Assembly (NCBI GenBank): GCA_047630355.1
Contig: JBLHXN010000055.1
Coordinates: 1 to 22,769, forward strand
Direction of reading: 5' to 3'
Source: JANQUM01 sp047630355
Lineage (GTDB): Bacteria; Bacteroidota; Bacteroidia; Cytophagales; Spirosomataceae
DNA length: 22,769 bases
Position 1 is the stretch's first letter. Every line of letters starts with the position of its first letter. The translations under genes were made by a program, and so were the position numbers. The notes below the pieces were generated by a model. That model had not been told where the DNA came from. It was given only the letters and a program-made list of their open reading frames with translations, and ran no database searches. Below are positions 15,386 to 22,769 of the stretch, in pieces.

Positions 15386-15442
15386 ATGATTATTCCTTTT
15401 AAATATAGTTACTACATTCTCACAGTGACATTCAATACTTGT

Positions 15443-16885
15443 ATGCAAGACTCAACAATAAACGTTACAACGGAAGTTGGGCGATTACGCCGCCTCATTA
15501 TACACAGCCCCGATAGTGGTCTCGGAAAAGTAGTACCATCTAAAGCCCAAGACTGGCTCTTCGAAGACATTGTTCACTTGGAAACAATGCGAAAAGATGA
15601 GTACGATTTGTACGTACAAATACTGCTTTACTTTTTAGACCCCGATAAAATTAAGGGTAAGCTGAAGTCTGTAAAGAAAAGCCGTAACCGAGCATTTTTC
15701 AAACCGTCAAATCCCAATTACTTTAATTCAAAACAAGTAATTGAGTTTGAAAATCTGTTAAAAGATGTTCTCAAAAAAAGCATTATAAAAACGCAGTTAG
15801 TAGCCGCGGTTTGTGCCATCGAAGAATGTTCTTACACCGAGATGCAAGAATTTCTGTCAATGACGCCTGCGGAACTTGTCCGCGTGTTGATTACCGGAAT
15901 TACCACAACCGGCGAGTTTTTCTTTCCACCCGTACCGAACTTAATATTTACCCGGGATATTGGAATCGTGGTAAATGATCACCTGATTCTGAACAAACCT
16001 GCCCGGATGGCTCGTACCCGAGAGTCGTTATTAGCGAAATACGTTTTCTTCAATCATTCACTATTTGAATCTTTACGGGGCAAAATAATTGAAATAGAAG
16101 AAGACGAAATGCACTTTCTTCTTCCTGAAGACGAGCAAGCTCTGAAATTAGAAACCCTCGAAGGAGGCGACGTGATGATGGTTGCCCCAAATCACTTAAT
16201 GATCGGAATCAGTGAACGCACAAGCGTAGAAGCCGCCCGACAAGTAATAGAGAAGTTGTTTAAGAAAAATATTGTCTCGAAAGTTACGTTGGTAAAAATC
16301 CCCGCTAAACGGGATTATATGCACATTGATACGATCTTCACTCAGGTAAAACGTAACGTTTGGGTATTATTGGCATCGCTTGGTAAAACGGGCGATTTCC
16401 GAAACCGAGAACACGTTTGGGAAGAACTCGGACAGCGGTATAGTCAGGAAGAGTTAACCATCAGGCAGTTTTATTTAGAAGATGGAAAAACTAAGAACCG
16501 GACTTTCCTGAATTTGGAAGATTTACTATCAGACATTTCGATTACCGATTTAAAGTCTAAAGAACCAGTAAAGTTTGTATATTCGGGAAACAACGTTTTT
16601 CCGTACGGTGAACGTGAGCAATGGACGGACTCCTGTAATTTACTCGTGGTAAAAGAAGGCGTTGCGATTGGTTACGACCGGAACGATCACACCTCCGAAG
16701 CTTTCAAAGAGGCAGGGTTTAACATTATTACAGCCGCCGAACTTTTGGTTAAGTTTGAAAAGGAAGAGTTATCACCCGATACTATCGAGAACACCATCAT
16801 CCTATTACCTTCCGCTGAATTATCAAGAGCACGCGGTGGCAGCCACTGTATGAGTTTACCGCTACTTCGCGATACTTTATTTTGA
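15443..16885 (+). CDS. arcA: Arginine deiminase family protein
   Basis: Arginine deiminase hydrolyses L-arginine to L-citrulline and ammonia. All catalytic positions are visible: FTRD with D172, EGGD with E240 and D243, HIDT with H294 and D296, and nucleophile Cys469 in GGSHCMSLPL. WTDSCNLLVVKEGVAIGYDRN also matches the family. I start at ATG 15443 (480 residues), since MQDSTINVTTEVGRLRRLI begins the homology. A TTG start at 15383 would lie inside an inverted repeat. At 480 residues it is longer than classic ArcA (about 410), with an added helical region at roughly residues 50-120. It lies 66 bp before a CtlX-type gene. No arcB or arcC is visible. Another guanidino-modifying activity cannot be excluded. 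Confidence 0.85.
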   Translation: MQDSTINVTTEVGRLRRLIIHSPDSGLGKVVPSKAQDWLFEDIVHLETMRKDEYDLYVQILLYFLDPDKIKGKLKSVKKSRNRAFFKPSNPNYFNSKQVIEFENLLKDVLKKSIIKTQLVAAVCAIEECSYTEMQEFLSMTPAELVRVLITGITTTGEFFFPPVPNLIFTRDIGIVVNDHLILNKPARMARTRESLLAKYVFFNHSLFESLRGKIIEIEEDEMHFLLPEDEQALKLETLEGGDVMMVAPNHLMIGISERTSVEAARQVIEKLFKKNIVSKVTLVKIPAKRDYMHIDTIFTQVKRNVWVLLASLGKTGDFRNREHVWEELGQRYSQEELTIRQFYLEDGKTKNRTFLNLEDLLSDISITDLKSKEPVKFVYSGNNVFPYGEREQWTDSCNLLVVKEGVAIGYDRNDHTSEAFKEAGFNIITAAELLVKFEKEELSPDTIENTIILLPSAELSRARGGSHCMSLPLLRDTLF

Positions 16886-16951
16886 AATTTGTGATCGTTG
16901 AAGAAATTACTTCATTAACTTTAATCGCCCAAATCGCAACGAACTAAACTT

Positions 16952-17884
16952 ATGCAAACTCAAGCTACTTCTAATATATTAATGATTCGTCCGGTTCAGT
17001 TTGGATTCAACGAAGAAACCGCTAGATCAAACACCTTTCAAGACCCTACCGTTGCCGAATTACCGGAATCAAAAACGCAAAACAAAGCATTGGCCGAGTT
17101 TGACGAAATGGTGGACAGGCTTCGTCTTGCGGGAGTGAATGTCATCGTTTTTGACGATAACGCAAAAGACTATACACCCGATAGCATTTTCCCGAATAAT
17201 TGGATTTCTTTTCACGCAAGTGGCAAAGTAGTGCTGTATCCAATGGAAGCAGAAAACCGACGAAAGGAACGCCGAAAAGACATTATTGACGAACTTAGAA
17301 AGTCTTTTAATGTTGAGGTAGTTTACGATTTTTCGCACTTTGAAGATGAAGGGGAATTCTTGGAAGGAACGGGAAGTATCGTCTTAGACAGGATGCACCG
17401 AAAAGCGTACGCTTGTATTTCCAGCCGGACGTCTCCGGTAGTTTTAGCCGCTTGGAAAAAGCAGGTACAAACCTACGATGTAATTTCGTTTCACGCTTTC
17501 GGGCGGGACGGATTACCCATCTACCACACCAACGTTATGATGTGCGTGGGGCACACTTTCGCGGTAGTCTGCCTTGCCTCTATCAAAGATTACGACGAAC
17601 GCTTCGCTCTGAAAGAACATTTAGAGGAAAGCGGCAAAAATATCATCGAAATCACGATGGATCAAATGGCAAGTTTCGCGGGAAATATGCTTTTAGTCAG
17701 GAAGCAGTCGGGCGGTCACTTACTTGTTATGTCGGATTCGGCGTACAGCTCTTTGACGGATGCCCAGCTTTCAGAATTCGAAGAGTACGCCGAACTGATT
17801 CATTTTGACTTGTCAATGATTGAAGCCTGTGGTGGCGGCTCAGCTCGCTGCATGATGGCAGAAGTACATTTACCAGAGAAGTGA
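16952..17884 (+). CDS. ctlX: Citrulline hydrolase CtlX-like (amidinotransferase fold)
   Basis: A 310-residue enzyme of the guanidino-group-modifying fold. CtlX, first described in Francisella, splits citrulline to ornithine, CO2 and ammonia. Seen here: NILMIRPVQFGFNEETA at the N-terminus, PDSIFPNNW (77-84), LEGTGSIVLDR (from 137), YHTNVMMCVG with H192, and CGGGSARCMMAEVHLP with nucleophile Cys300. Length is typical (about 300-315). It follows the arginine deiminase gene by 66 bp in the same direction, so both probably serve one route from arginine to ornithine. It ends with no gap against the convergent rqcH gene and has no terminator between them. Other amidinohydrolases of this fold are possible, but the context favours citrulline. 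Confidence 0.8.
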   Translation: MQTQATSNILMIRPVQFGFNEETARSNTFQDPTVAELPESKTQNKALAEFDEMVDRLRLAGVNVIVFDDNAKDYTPDSIFPNNWISFHASGKVVLYPMEAENRRKERRKDIIDELRKSFNVEVVYDFSHFEDEGEFLEGTGSIVLDRMHRKAYACISSRTSPVVLAAWKKQVQTYDVISFHAFGRDGLPIYHTNVMMCVGHTFAVVCLASIKDYDERFALKEHLEESGKNIIEITMDQMASFAGNMLLVRKQSGGHLLVMSDSAYSSLTDAQLSEFEEYAELIHFDLSMIEACGGGSARCMMAEVHLPEK

Positions 17885-19480
17885 TTAAGCGGTTTCAGCT
17901 ATATCTTTTAGCGAAACCGGCTCAACAATAATCACCTCTTCTTTATCTACGATAACTTGTCCGGGAGCCAAACCTTTTGCCTTCCGGACAAATTTTTTCG
18001 GCGTAACAATTACCGGAACAAGTCCTTCGGTTCTTCGTTTTGAATTGTACGCAGCTACTCCAGCGGCAGTTTCAATCACGTGCTTCGGAAAAGGTTTTCC
18101 CGATTGATATTTGAGTAAAACGTGCGAACCCGCCGCATCCCGAGCGTGCATCCACAAGTCTTCTTTGTAACTGTGTTGCTGAATTAACTTATCGTTACTT
18201 TTAGCATTTTTACCCACCCAAATCTCAAAGCCATTCACCGTAAATTTATTGAAAGGCAAAAGCTTATCTTGAGCAACATTATCATTCATCAACCCGCTTT
18301 CTTTCAAGTAGCTCCGAAGCTCTTTCAGGTTGTCTGTTTCGTTTATAATATCGATGTGCTCGGTAATTTCGGATAGCTTCTGTTCGCGGAGGTTGATATT
18401 CTCAGTGAGTTTATCGGTTTCAATCTTTTCGTTTTTAGCTTTGCGATAATACCATTCCGCATTTTTTTGCGGTGAAATATCGGGTTTCAATTTAATTTCT
18501 ACCAACTGATTTTCTTCGTAGAAATTTTCTAATGAAACACTTTCCAACCGCTCTTCGATTTGGTGCATATTTGCCATTATCAAATGACCTCTTTGCTCAT
18601 TTGATAATCCTTCTTCAATACGTTCAAGCCTCTTATAACTCGAATCAAGGTAAGCGTCCGTTTGCTTTTTCTCTTTCAGCAACTTCCTCAACGCTACCGT
18701 TTTGTGTTCAAGTAAATAACCCGATTGACTGTACTTTATAAAGAAAGCATTTGACGCTTCTATCGGATTTTCAAACGTTGATAACGGGTTTTCGTAAGGA
18801 ACGAGCGAGAGATTGAGTTCTCCGTTAAATTCAATAATTTGATAAGTAGGGTTTCTTAAAATTTCCAACGTATTGGTGATAAGCTCCCATTTCTTAAGCA
18901 GATCTGTCGAATCGTTGAAGCCTTGTTTCTCTAAATAGGCCGCAACTACTTTTCCAAAGGTCGGAAAAAGCTTTTTGTAGTTTCCCTCCGCATTCACAAA
19001 GTCTTCGTAACTCTGCGGCAAAAATCTGTTTAAGTTACTTATTTTCAGTACACTATCGGCTTCCAATTTTTTATTAAACAGAAAAAATGGCTGCTCATTT
19101 TCAAAAAGAATAATGTTTGATCTGCTGCCAAATAGTTTGAACAACAGCGTAAAGCCGTTGTCAAAATGGATAGAAAAACAGCGTTCGTTTTCGTACTGGA
19201 TTACGTCGATAACCGTTCCGTCGTAAGCGTTTTCAAGCAGCGAAACGGTGTTCCTCTTCGCCCGGTGAAACGAGTCGCTGAAATAGAGACAGGAAAACCT
19301 CGGATAAACGGCTGCTTTGATATAAAACTCTTTGTAGTGGGATTTATTTCCGCGTGCGGCGGCGAAGCAAAGCATCAGTTCGTCCTTATCCTGACTGAAC
19401 GCCTCCATAAGTTTCAAACCCAAGATTTTTTCCTTTATCTCAGGAATAAGTTGACGGAGAAAATAGAAATTATTTTGCAT
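17885..19480 (-). CDS. rqcH: Ribosome quality control protein RqcH (NFACT family)
   Basis: RqcH binds stalled 50S subunits and adds alanine tails to trapped nascent chains for degradation. The 531-residue protein has the NFACT-N domain (about 1-200), a charged coiled-coil middle (about 260-400) and the NFACT-R/DUF814 domain (about 410-500) with VGKNAKSNDKLIQQH, DLWMHARDAAGSHVLLK and PFPKHVIETAAGVAAYNS. At the position of the Asp-Arg pair needed for tRNA binding in B. subtilis RqcH (97-98), this protein has Glu99-Arg100 (YENERCF). SNIILFENEQ follows as expected. It is a little shorter than B. subtilis RqcH (about 570). The older label is fibronectin-binding protein. Confidence 0.92.
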   Translation of the reverse strand: MQNNFYFLRQLIPEIKEKILGLKLMEAFSQDKDELMLCFAAARGNKSHYKEFYIKAAVYPRFSCLYFSDSFHRAKRNTVSLLENAYDGTVIDVIQYENERCFSIHFDNGFTLLFKLFGSRSNIILFENEQPFFLFNKKLEADSVLKISNLNRFLPQSYEDFVNAEGNYKKLFPTFGKVVAAYLEKQGFNDSTDLLKKWELITNTLEILRNPTYQIIEFNGELNLSLVPYENPLSTFENPIEASNAFFIKYSQSGYLLEHKTVALRKLLKEKKQTDAYLDSSYKRLERIEEGLSNEQRGHLIMANMHQIEERLESVSLENFYEENQLVEIKLKPDISPQKNAEWYYRKAKNEKIETDKLTENINLREQKLSEITEHIDIINETDNLKELRSYLKESGLMNDNVAQDKLLPFNKFTVNGFEIWVGKNAKSNDKLIQQHSYKEDLWMHARDAAGSHVLLKYQSGKPFPKHVIETAAGVAAYNSKRRTEGLVPVIVTPKKFVRKAKGLAPGQVIVDKEEVIIVEPVSLKDIAETA

Positions 19481-19610
19481 ATTAGGTAAATGCCAGATTT
19501 TAGGTTTCGGTCGGAGCCAAGAATTATATTAACAATAGTTCAAGAGCAAAGTTGACACTTTTTATTCTTGAAATTGGCCTTATCTGTGTTACTTACTCAT
19601 TAAAAACAAA

Positions 19611-19641
19611 AAAGCACCTTTAATAAAGTTAAAGGTGCTTT
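19611..19641 (-). terminator. Intrinsic terminator after the YceI gene
   Basis: AAAGCACCTTT (19611-19621) and AAAGGTGCTTT (19631-19641) form a perfect 11-bp stem with a 9-nt loop. On the minus strand the stem runs into a T-rich tract (complement of about 19602-19612), as expected 22 bp after the yceI stop. Confidence 0.85.
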
Positions 19642-19663
19642 CGTGTTATTTGACTAAATCGAC

Positions 19664-20281
19664 TTATTTGTTGCCAACTACTTTGATTTTCAAGGTAATA
19701 TCGTTTGATAATACTTTGTCTTCTACGGGCATTTTGAAATTAACGTCATATTTCGTGCGATCGAAAGTTAACTCTCCGGTTACTACTACGTTTCCGTTTT
19801 CTTCCATAACCATTACATTTTTAACTGTTTCGGGATTCGTCTTCCCTCTTACGGTTAGGTTTCCCATTGCTTCAGAACCTTCAGAACCCGTTACTTCAAA
19901 AGTTGCAGTTGGGTACTCGGCTACGTTAAAGAAATCATCAGAAGATAAATGACCTACTAAATCATCAGCAGTCTTTTCTTCGCTGTAACCATCATCTGTT
20001 GGCTTTATCGAAGCTAAATCAATTGTGAAAGCTCCACTTTTTACCATTCCATTTTCTATAGAAAGGTTGCCTGACTGCATGTTGATTGTACCTTCGTGAG
20101 CGTACAAACCAAGCATATCGCCTTTCCAAATTACTTCGCTTGCAGTGCTGTCAGCTGTAATATCAGCAGTTATTCCTTCCATTTCAGCCATTTCGTCTTC
20201 CGAAGTTTCGGCTGAATTACAAGCAGCTACTGTGAAGATTGTGAAAGCGATTGCGGTGATTTTTAAGAATGTTTTTTTCAT
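19664..20281 (-). CDS. YceI-family lipoprotein
   Basis: YceI proteins are lipocalin-like beta-barrels in the periplasm that bind isoprenoid-like lipids; exact roles are mostly unknown. I start at ATG 20281 (205 residues) because MKKTFLKITAIAF is a signal peptide leading to a lipobox with Cys21 (VAAC). A longer start at 20323 would lie within the upstream palindrome. A short acidic linker follows the cysteine. The domain shows VIWKGDMLGLYAHEGTINM, FTIDLASIKPTDDGY, GHLSSDDFFNVAEYPTATF and FDRTKYDVNF, the normal order. It has its own terminator and stands alone, upstream of and divergent from the DedA gene. A 22-bp palindrome just before the start suggests specific transcription control. Confidence 0.93.
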   Translation of the reverse strand: MKKTFLKITAIAFTIFTVAACNSAETSEDEMAEMEGITADITADSTASEVIWKGDMLGLYAHEGTINMQSGNLSIENGMVKSGAFTIDLASIKPTDDGYSEEKTADDLVGHLSSDDFFNVAEYPTATFEVTGSEGSEAMGNLTVRGKTNPETVKNVMVMEENGNVVVTGELTFDRTKYDVNFKMPVEDKVLSNDITLKIKVVGNK

Positions 20282-20302
20282 TTTATTACTATTTTTAATT
20301 TC

Positions 20303-20324
20303 AATGTATGTATCTACATACATT
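20303..20324. promoter_or_regulatory. 22-bp perfect palindrome before yceI, probable operator
   Basis: AATGTATGTA (20303-20312) and TACATACATT (20315-20324) are exact reverse complements around TC. It sits 22 bp before the chosen yceI start. On the minus strand a TTTG (complement of 20335-20338 region) lies upstream at about -33 spacing, so the palindrome overlaps the likely core promoter. Symmetry and size fit a homodimeric repressor site. Confidence 0.65.
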
Positions 20325-20413
20325 TTGTAAACAAATTAGCTCTAAATTGGTTCGCAAGGAAATTCATTTCTTGAAAAAAACATTCCTTAGTTCATTAATA
20401 TTAATGTAGTTTG

Positions 20414-20421
20414 TAGATTTG
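20414..20421 (+). promoter_or_regulatory. -7 promoter box for the DedA gene
   Basis: TAGATTTG is an exact fit to TAnnTTTG and lies 19 bp before the start at 20441. A possible weak -33 element is TTAG at 20387-20390. The interval contains a short ATTAATATTAAT palindrome. Confidence 0.45.
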
Positions 20422-20440
20422 CCGACACCTTCCGAAACTA

Positions 20441-21073
20441 ATGCAATCAATATCAGAATTTTTTCACTTGTTGATGGACTCCAAAGAAATCATCCAAACG
20501 GGCGGACTAATCGCAATTGTACTAATTGTGTACGTTGAAAATGGCCTATTTTTTGGCTTTTTCCTTCCCGGAGATTATCTTTTGTTTCTATCAGGGGTAT
20601 TTTGTGCTACCAAACTACTTTCTGTCTCAATTTCTATCTTGATGCTGTGCGTCTTTGCGGCGGCGGTCGCAGGCTCATTGACGGGCTACGGCACGGGCAG
20701 GTTCTTCGGAGAAAGTATTTTGAATAGAAAAGATTCGCTTATCTTTAAGAAGAAGTATATTAAAAATACGGAGAAGTATTTTGATAAGTTCGGAAGTCAA
20801 ACGCTCGTAATCGCGAGATTTTTGCCGATAATCAGAACTTTTGCTCCAATCATCGCTGGTTTAGTACGCATGAATTTCCCTAAATATATACTTTACAACA
20901 TCTTAGGAGCAGTTCTCTGGACGATTCTTTTAGTTGGTGGCGGTTATTATTTTGGTATCAAATTTCCATGGATTGTAGATTACGTACATTACATCGTAAT
21001 TTTCTTTTTGGCCATAACGACGTTTACCGTTATTAAAGGATACTTCAAAGCCCGCGATGAAATGACCGAATAA
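20441..21073 (+). CDS. DedA-family membrane protein (VTT domain)
   Basis: A 210-residue inner-membrane protein. DedA proteins are linked to recycling of undecaprenyl phosphate and other lipid transport across the membrane. The family blocks are visible: ENGLFFGFFLPGDYLLFLSG, TGYGTGRFFGESIL, then FGSQTLVIARFLPIIRTFAP with AGLVRMNFPKY. These include the PGD acid and the paired arginines (RFLPIIR); the usual GRF is ARF here. Four or five hydrophobic helices are evident, and length is normal (about 200-220). It is divergent from the YceI gene and convergent with murF-alr, with 6 bp between stops. Which lipid it moves cannot be told from the sequence. Confidence 0.93.
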   Translation: MQSISEFFHLLMDSKEIIQTGGLIAIVLIVYVENGLFFGFFLPGDYLLFLSGVFCATKLLSVSISILMLCVFAAAVAGSLTGYGTGRFFGESILNRKDSLIFKKKYIKNTEKYFDKFGSQTLVIARFLPIIRTFAPIIAGLVRMNFPKYILYNILGAVLWTILLVGGGYYFGIKFPWIVDYVHYIVIFFLAITTFTVIKGYFKARDEMTE

Positions 21074-21079
21074 CTTATC

Positions 21080-22768
21080 TTACTCTTTAAAGAAAATTCG
21101 TTTCACCCGTTCTCCAACGTTCGTGAGAATCTCGTAGGGAATCGTGTTGATTTTTGTTGCCAACTCAGAGATTGTCGGACTTTCCCCAAAAATAATCACT
21201 TCGTCGCCTTCTTCGCACTTCACTCCCGTGACATCTATCATGGTCATGTCCATGCAAACGTTACCGATAACCGGACAGCAAACACCGTTTACGTTGACCT
21301 CTCCTACCCCATTACCAAATCTGCGGTCGTAACCGTCGGCGTAACCAATCGCGATGGTGGCAATTCGTGAAGGTTTCTCTACTTTTCCCTTTCGGCTGTA
21401 GCCTACCGTTTCGCCGTCAGAGATTTCTTTAATTTGTGAAATAACCGTTTTCAACTTTCCGACGGAACGCAAAGCCGATTGCTCACCGCCAGATGATTCA
21501 ATTCCGTACAAACCAATTCCTAAACGTACCATTTCAAAGTGAGCTTGCGGATAACGCAGAATCCCCGCTGTATTGCAAATGTGGCGGTCAATCTGATACG
21601 GAAAAGCCACACGTATTTTATCAGACATTTCCGTAAATAATTCTATCTGTTGAAGCGTAAAATCATGAAACTGCTGATCATCTGCTCCTGATAAATGACT
21701 AAATAGCGATTTTACCCGAAAGTCAGAAATATCTTTAAGTCGGTCAATTAGTTCGTCAACTTCATCCGGAGCGAAGCCCAAACGGTGCATTCCGGTATCT
21801 AATTTCAGGTGAATATTGATTTTACTTTCGAAAGAGCCGCTAAATTCAAAAAAATCGACCCACGCCTGTAAAGATTTAAGCGAATAAACCTCAGGTTCTA
21901 ATTCGTAATTGACAACGTTTTGAAACGACTCCGGCTGCGGATTTAATACCATAATCGGTAGTTCAATTCCATTTTCCCGTAACGAAACTCCTTCATCTGT
22001 GTACGCAACTGCAAGGTAATCTACCCGATGGTATTGCAGAAAAGCGGCAATTTCGGTACTTCCACTACCGTAAGCGTAAGCTTTTACCATTGCCATAAGT
22101 TTTGTGGGCGGCTTGAGTTTTTTTCGGTAGAAATTCAAGTTGTTTTGAACAGAATCCAAATTTATTTCAAACACAGTTCCGTGTATCTTTTGCTCCAACC
22201 GCTTTATAATTCGTTCGAAGCCAAATACACGTCCTCCTTTCACAAGCGTAAAACGATTAGAAAGCATTTCACGAGGCAAATCGCTCAATAACTCTTCCGT
22301 AGAATCATAGTACATTCCGGGCATGGGCCGGTGCTTTTGCAATGCCGGCCCAACACCAATAATTTCGGTTATTCCTTTTGAAATTAACAGTTTTTTTACT
22401 GTTTTATAAAGTTCGTCGTCAGCTAAACCACTTTCGTGTATATCGCTTAAAACAAGTAACTTATCTCGTTTTGTATTGTGCTGATTCAAGAAGTTAAGAG
22501 CCATTTCAAGCCCCGCCAAATCATTATTATATGAATCATCAACTAAGTAACTGTCGAAAATTCCATATTTCATTTCCAACCGCATTTTGAGTGGTCTCAA
22601 CGTTTGAAAATCGGGCAGGTTAATTGTCCCGCGTACTTTCAAGATGCAAAATAACGCTTGGGTAGCATTTTCAATAGCGGCATCGTCCACAAACGGAATC
22701 TGAACTTCTACTGGCTTATTTTTCCATCTCGTTTTAAGAATGACTGAATCACCCCGATTTATGACTTC
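21080..22768 (-). CDS. murF-alr: MurF-alanine racemase fusion, C-terminal part (partial)
   Basis: Two peptidoglycan enzymes in one chain: MurF adds D-Ala-D-Ala to the UDP-MurNAc-tripeptide, and Alr makes D-alanine with PLP. Visible are 562 residues; the N-terminal MurF part, with its ATP loop, lies beyond the window edge. The MurF section shows VDDAAIENATQALFCIL, FDSYLVDDSYNNDLAGLEMA and LLVLSDIHESG. From about residue 195, FEINLDSVQNNL begins the racemase. Its PLP lysine is in AMVKAYAYGSG (codon at 22082-22084), and the catalytic tyrosine region is AIGYADGYDRRFGNG with GNVCMDMTMIDVT after it. Such fusions are known in Bacteroidota and serve D-alanine supply and use together. The GTG at 22690 is an internal valine, not the start. 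Confidence 0.95.
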   Translation of the reverse strand, partial: EVINRGDSVILKTRWKNKPVEVQIPFVDDAAIENATQALFCILKVRGTINLPDFQTLRPLKMRLEMKYGIFDSYLVDDSYNNDLAGLEMALNFLNQHNTKRDKLLVLSDIHESGLADDELYKTVKKLLISKGITEIIGVGPALQKHRPMPGMYYDSTEELLSDLPREMLSNRFTLVKGGRVFGFERIIKRLEQKIHGTVFEINLDSVQNNLNFYRKKLKPPTKLMAMVKAYAYGSGSTEIAAFLQYHRVDYLAVAYTDEGVSLRENGIELPIMVLNPQPESFQNVVNYELEPEVYSLKSLQAWVDFFEFSGSFESKINIHLKLDTGMHRLGFAPDEVDELIDRLKDISDFRVKSLFSHLSGADDQQFHDFTLQQIELFTEMSDKIRVAFPYQIDRHICNTAGILRYPQAHFEMVRLGIGLYGIESSGGEQSALRSVGKLKTVISQIKEISDGETVGYSRKGKVEKPSRIATIAIGYADGYDRRFGNGVGEVNVNGVCCPVIGNVCMDMTMIDVTGVKCEEGDEVIIFGESPTISELATKINTIPYEILTNVGERVKRIFFKE

Positions 22769-22769
22769 G

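Larger units (their letters stand above)
15063..15442. other. Divergent gene-free region between sufC and the arginine deiminase gene
   Basis: No credible gene lies in these 380 bases. It holds the sufC -7 box (15102-15109, minus) and two plus-strand TAnnTTTG boxes, TATTTTTG at 15234-15241 and TAGTTTTG at 15378-15385. The latter is the right arm of a 9-bp inverted repeat. It must carry the start signals for both sides. Confidence 0.6.

Noticed and set aside
15383..15442. N-terminal extension of the arginine deiminase from TTG 15383
   Set aside because: It starts within an inverted repeat and adds 20 residues unlike the family. ATG 15443 fits better.
17413..17808. Plus-strand open frame of 131 codons inside ctlX
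   Set aside because: An alternative frame of a gene with complete catalytic motifs; Arg-rich and not protein-like.
22325..22351. 7-bp GC-rich inverted repeat within murF-alr (GGGCCGG and CCGGCCC)
   Set aside because: Short, in coding sequence, without T tract; likely chance.

Overview
The window looks like a chromosomal segment of a Bacteroidota bacterium, most likely of the Cytophagales type. The genus cannot be fixed from the sequence. Pointers are the AT-rich composition, promoter-like TAnnTTTG boxes, few Shine-Dalgarno sites, a MurF-alanine racemase fusion of the kind known from Bacteroidota, a Bacteroidota-style Wza/Wzc/Wzi/CpsB set, and a YceI lipoprotein.

Region 1 (1-9900) is the end of a surface-polysaccharide locus. 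It starts with the tail of an unidentified gene. An AT-rich pair follows: an MBOAT O-acyltransferase and an SGNH-like membrane-anchored partner. The pair lies between two 41-bp near-identical repeats (121-161 and 2896-2936). The right repeat abuts the truncated end of a broken UDP-GlcNAc 2-epimerase (wecB-type) remnant, which keeps only its C-terminal half and carries a one-base frameshift and a premature stop. Next come the export genes: Wza-like lipoprotein, Wzc-like tyrosine autokinase, Wzi-like outer-membrane protein, a small membrane protein, and, on the opposite strand, a CpsB/YwqE-type PHP phosphatase that would be expected to act on the Wzc kinase.

Region 2 (9900-10620) has no intact gene. 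It holds minus-strand coding debris in several frames, including a repeated ATITN motif, and I read it as a decayed repeat-rich surface protein.

Region 3 (10623-12853) is a tight plus-strand operon of two different PPK2 polyphosphate kinases (about 55% identical over the core by hand alignment) and a small exported protein of unknown function. It ends in a strong bidirectional terminator. The convergent sufC-sufD pair for Fe-S cluster assembly follows on the minus strand, without sufB next to it.

Region 4 (15063-17884) has a 380-bp divergent intergenic region, then an arginine deiminase and a CtlX-type citrulline hydrolase. Together they would convert arginine to ornithine, CO2 and ammonia without carbamoyl phosphate.

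Region 5 (17885-22769) holds housekeeping genes: an RqcH/NFACT ribosome-quality-control protein, a YceI lipoprotein behind a 22-bp perfect palindrome, a DedA membrane protein, and the C-terminal part of a MurF-Alr fusion that runs off the window. I saw no tRNA, rRNA, CRISPR array or intact transposase. No strikingly new system is proven here. The best leads are the repeat-flanked acyltransferase cassette, the double-PPK2 operon with its exported partner, and the palindrome over the yceI promoter region.
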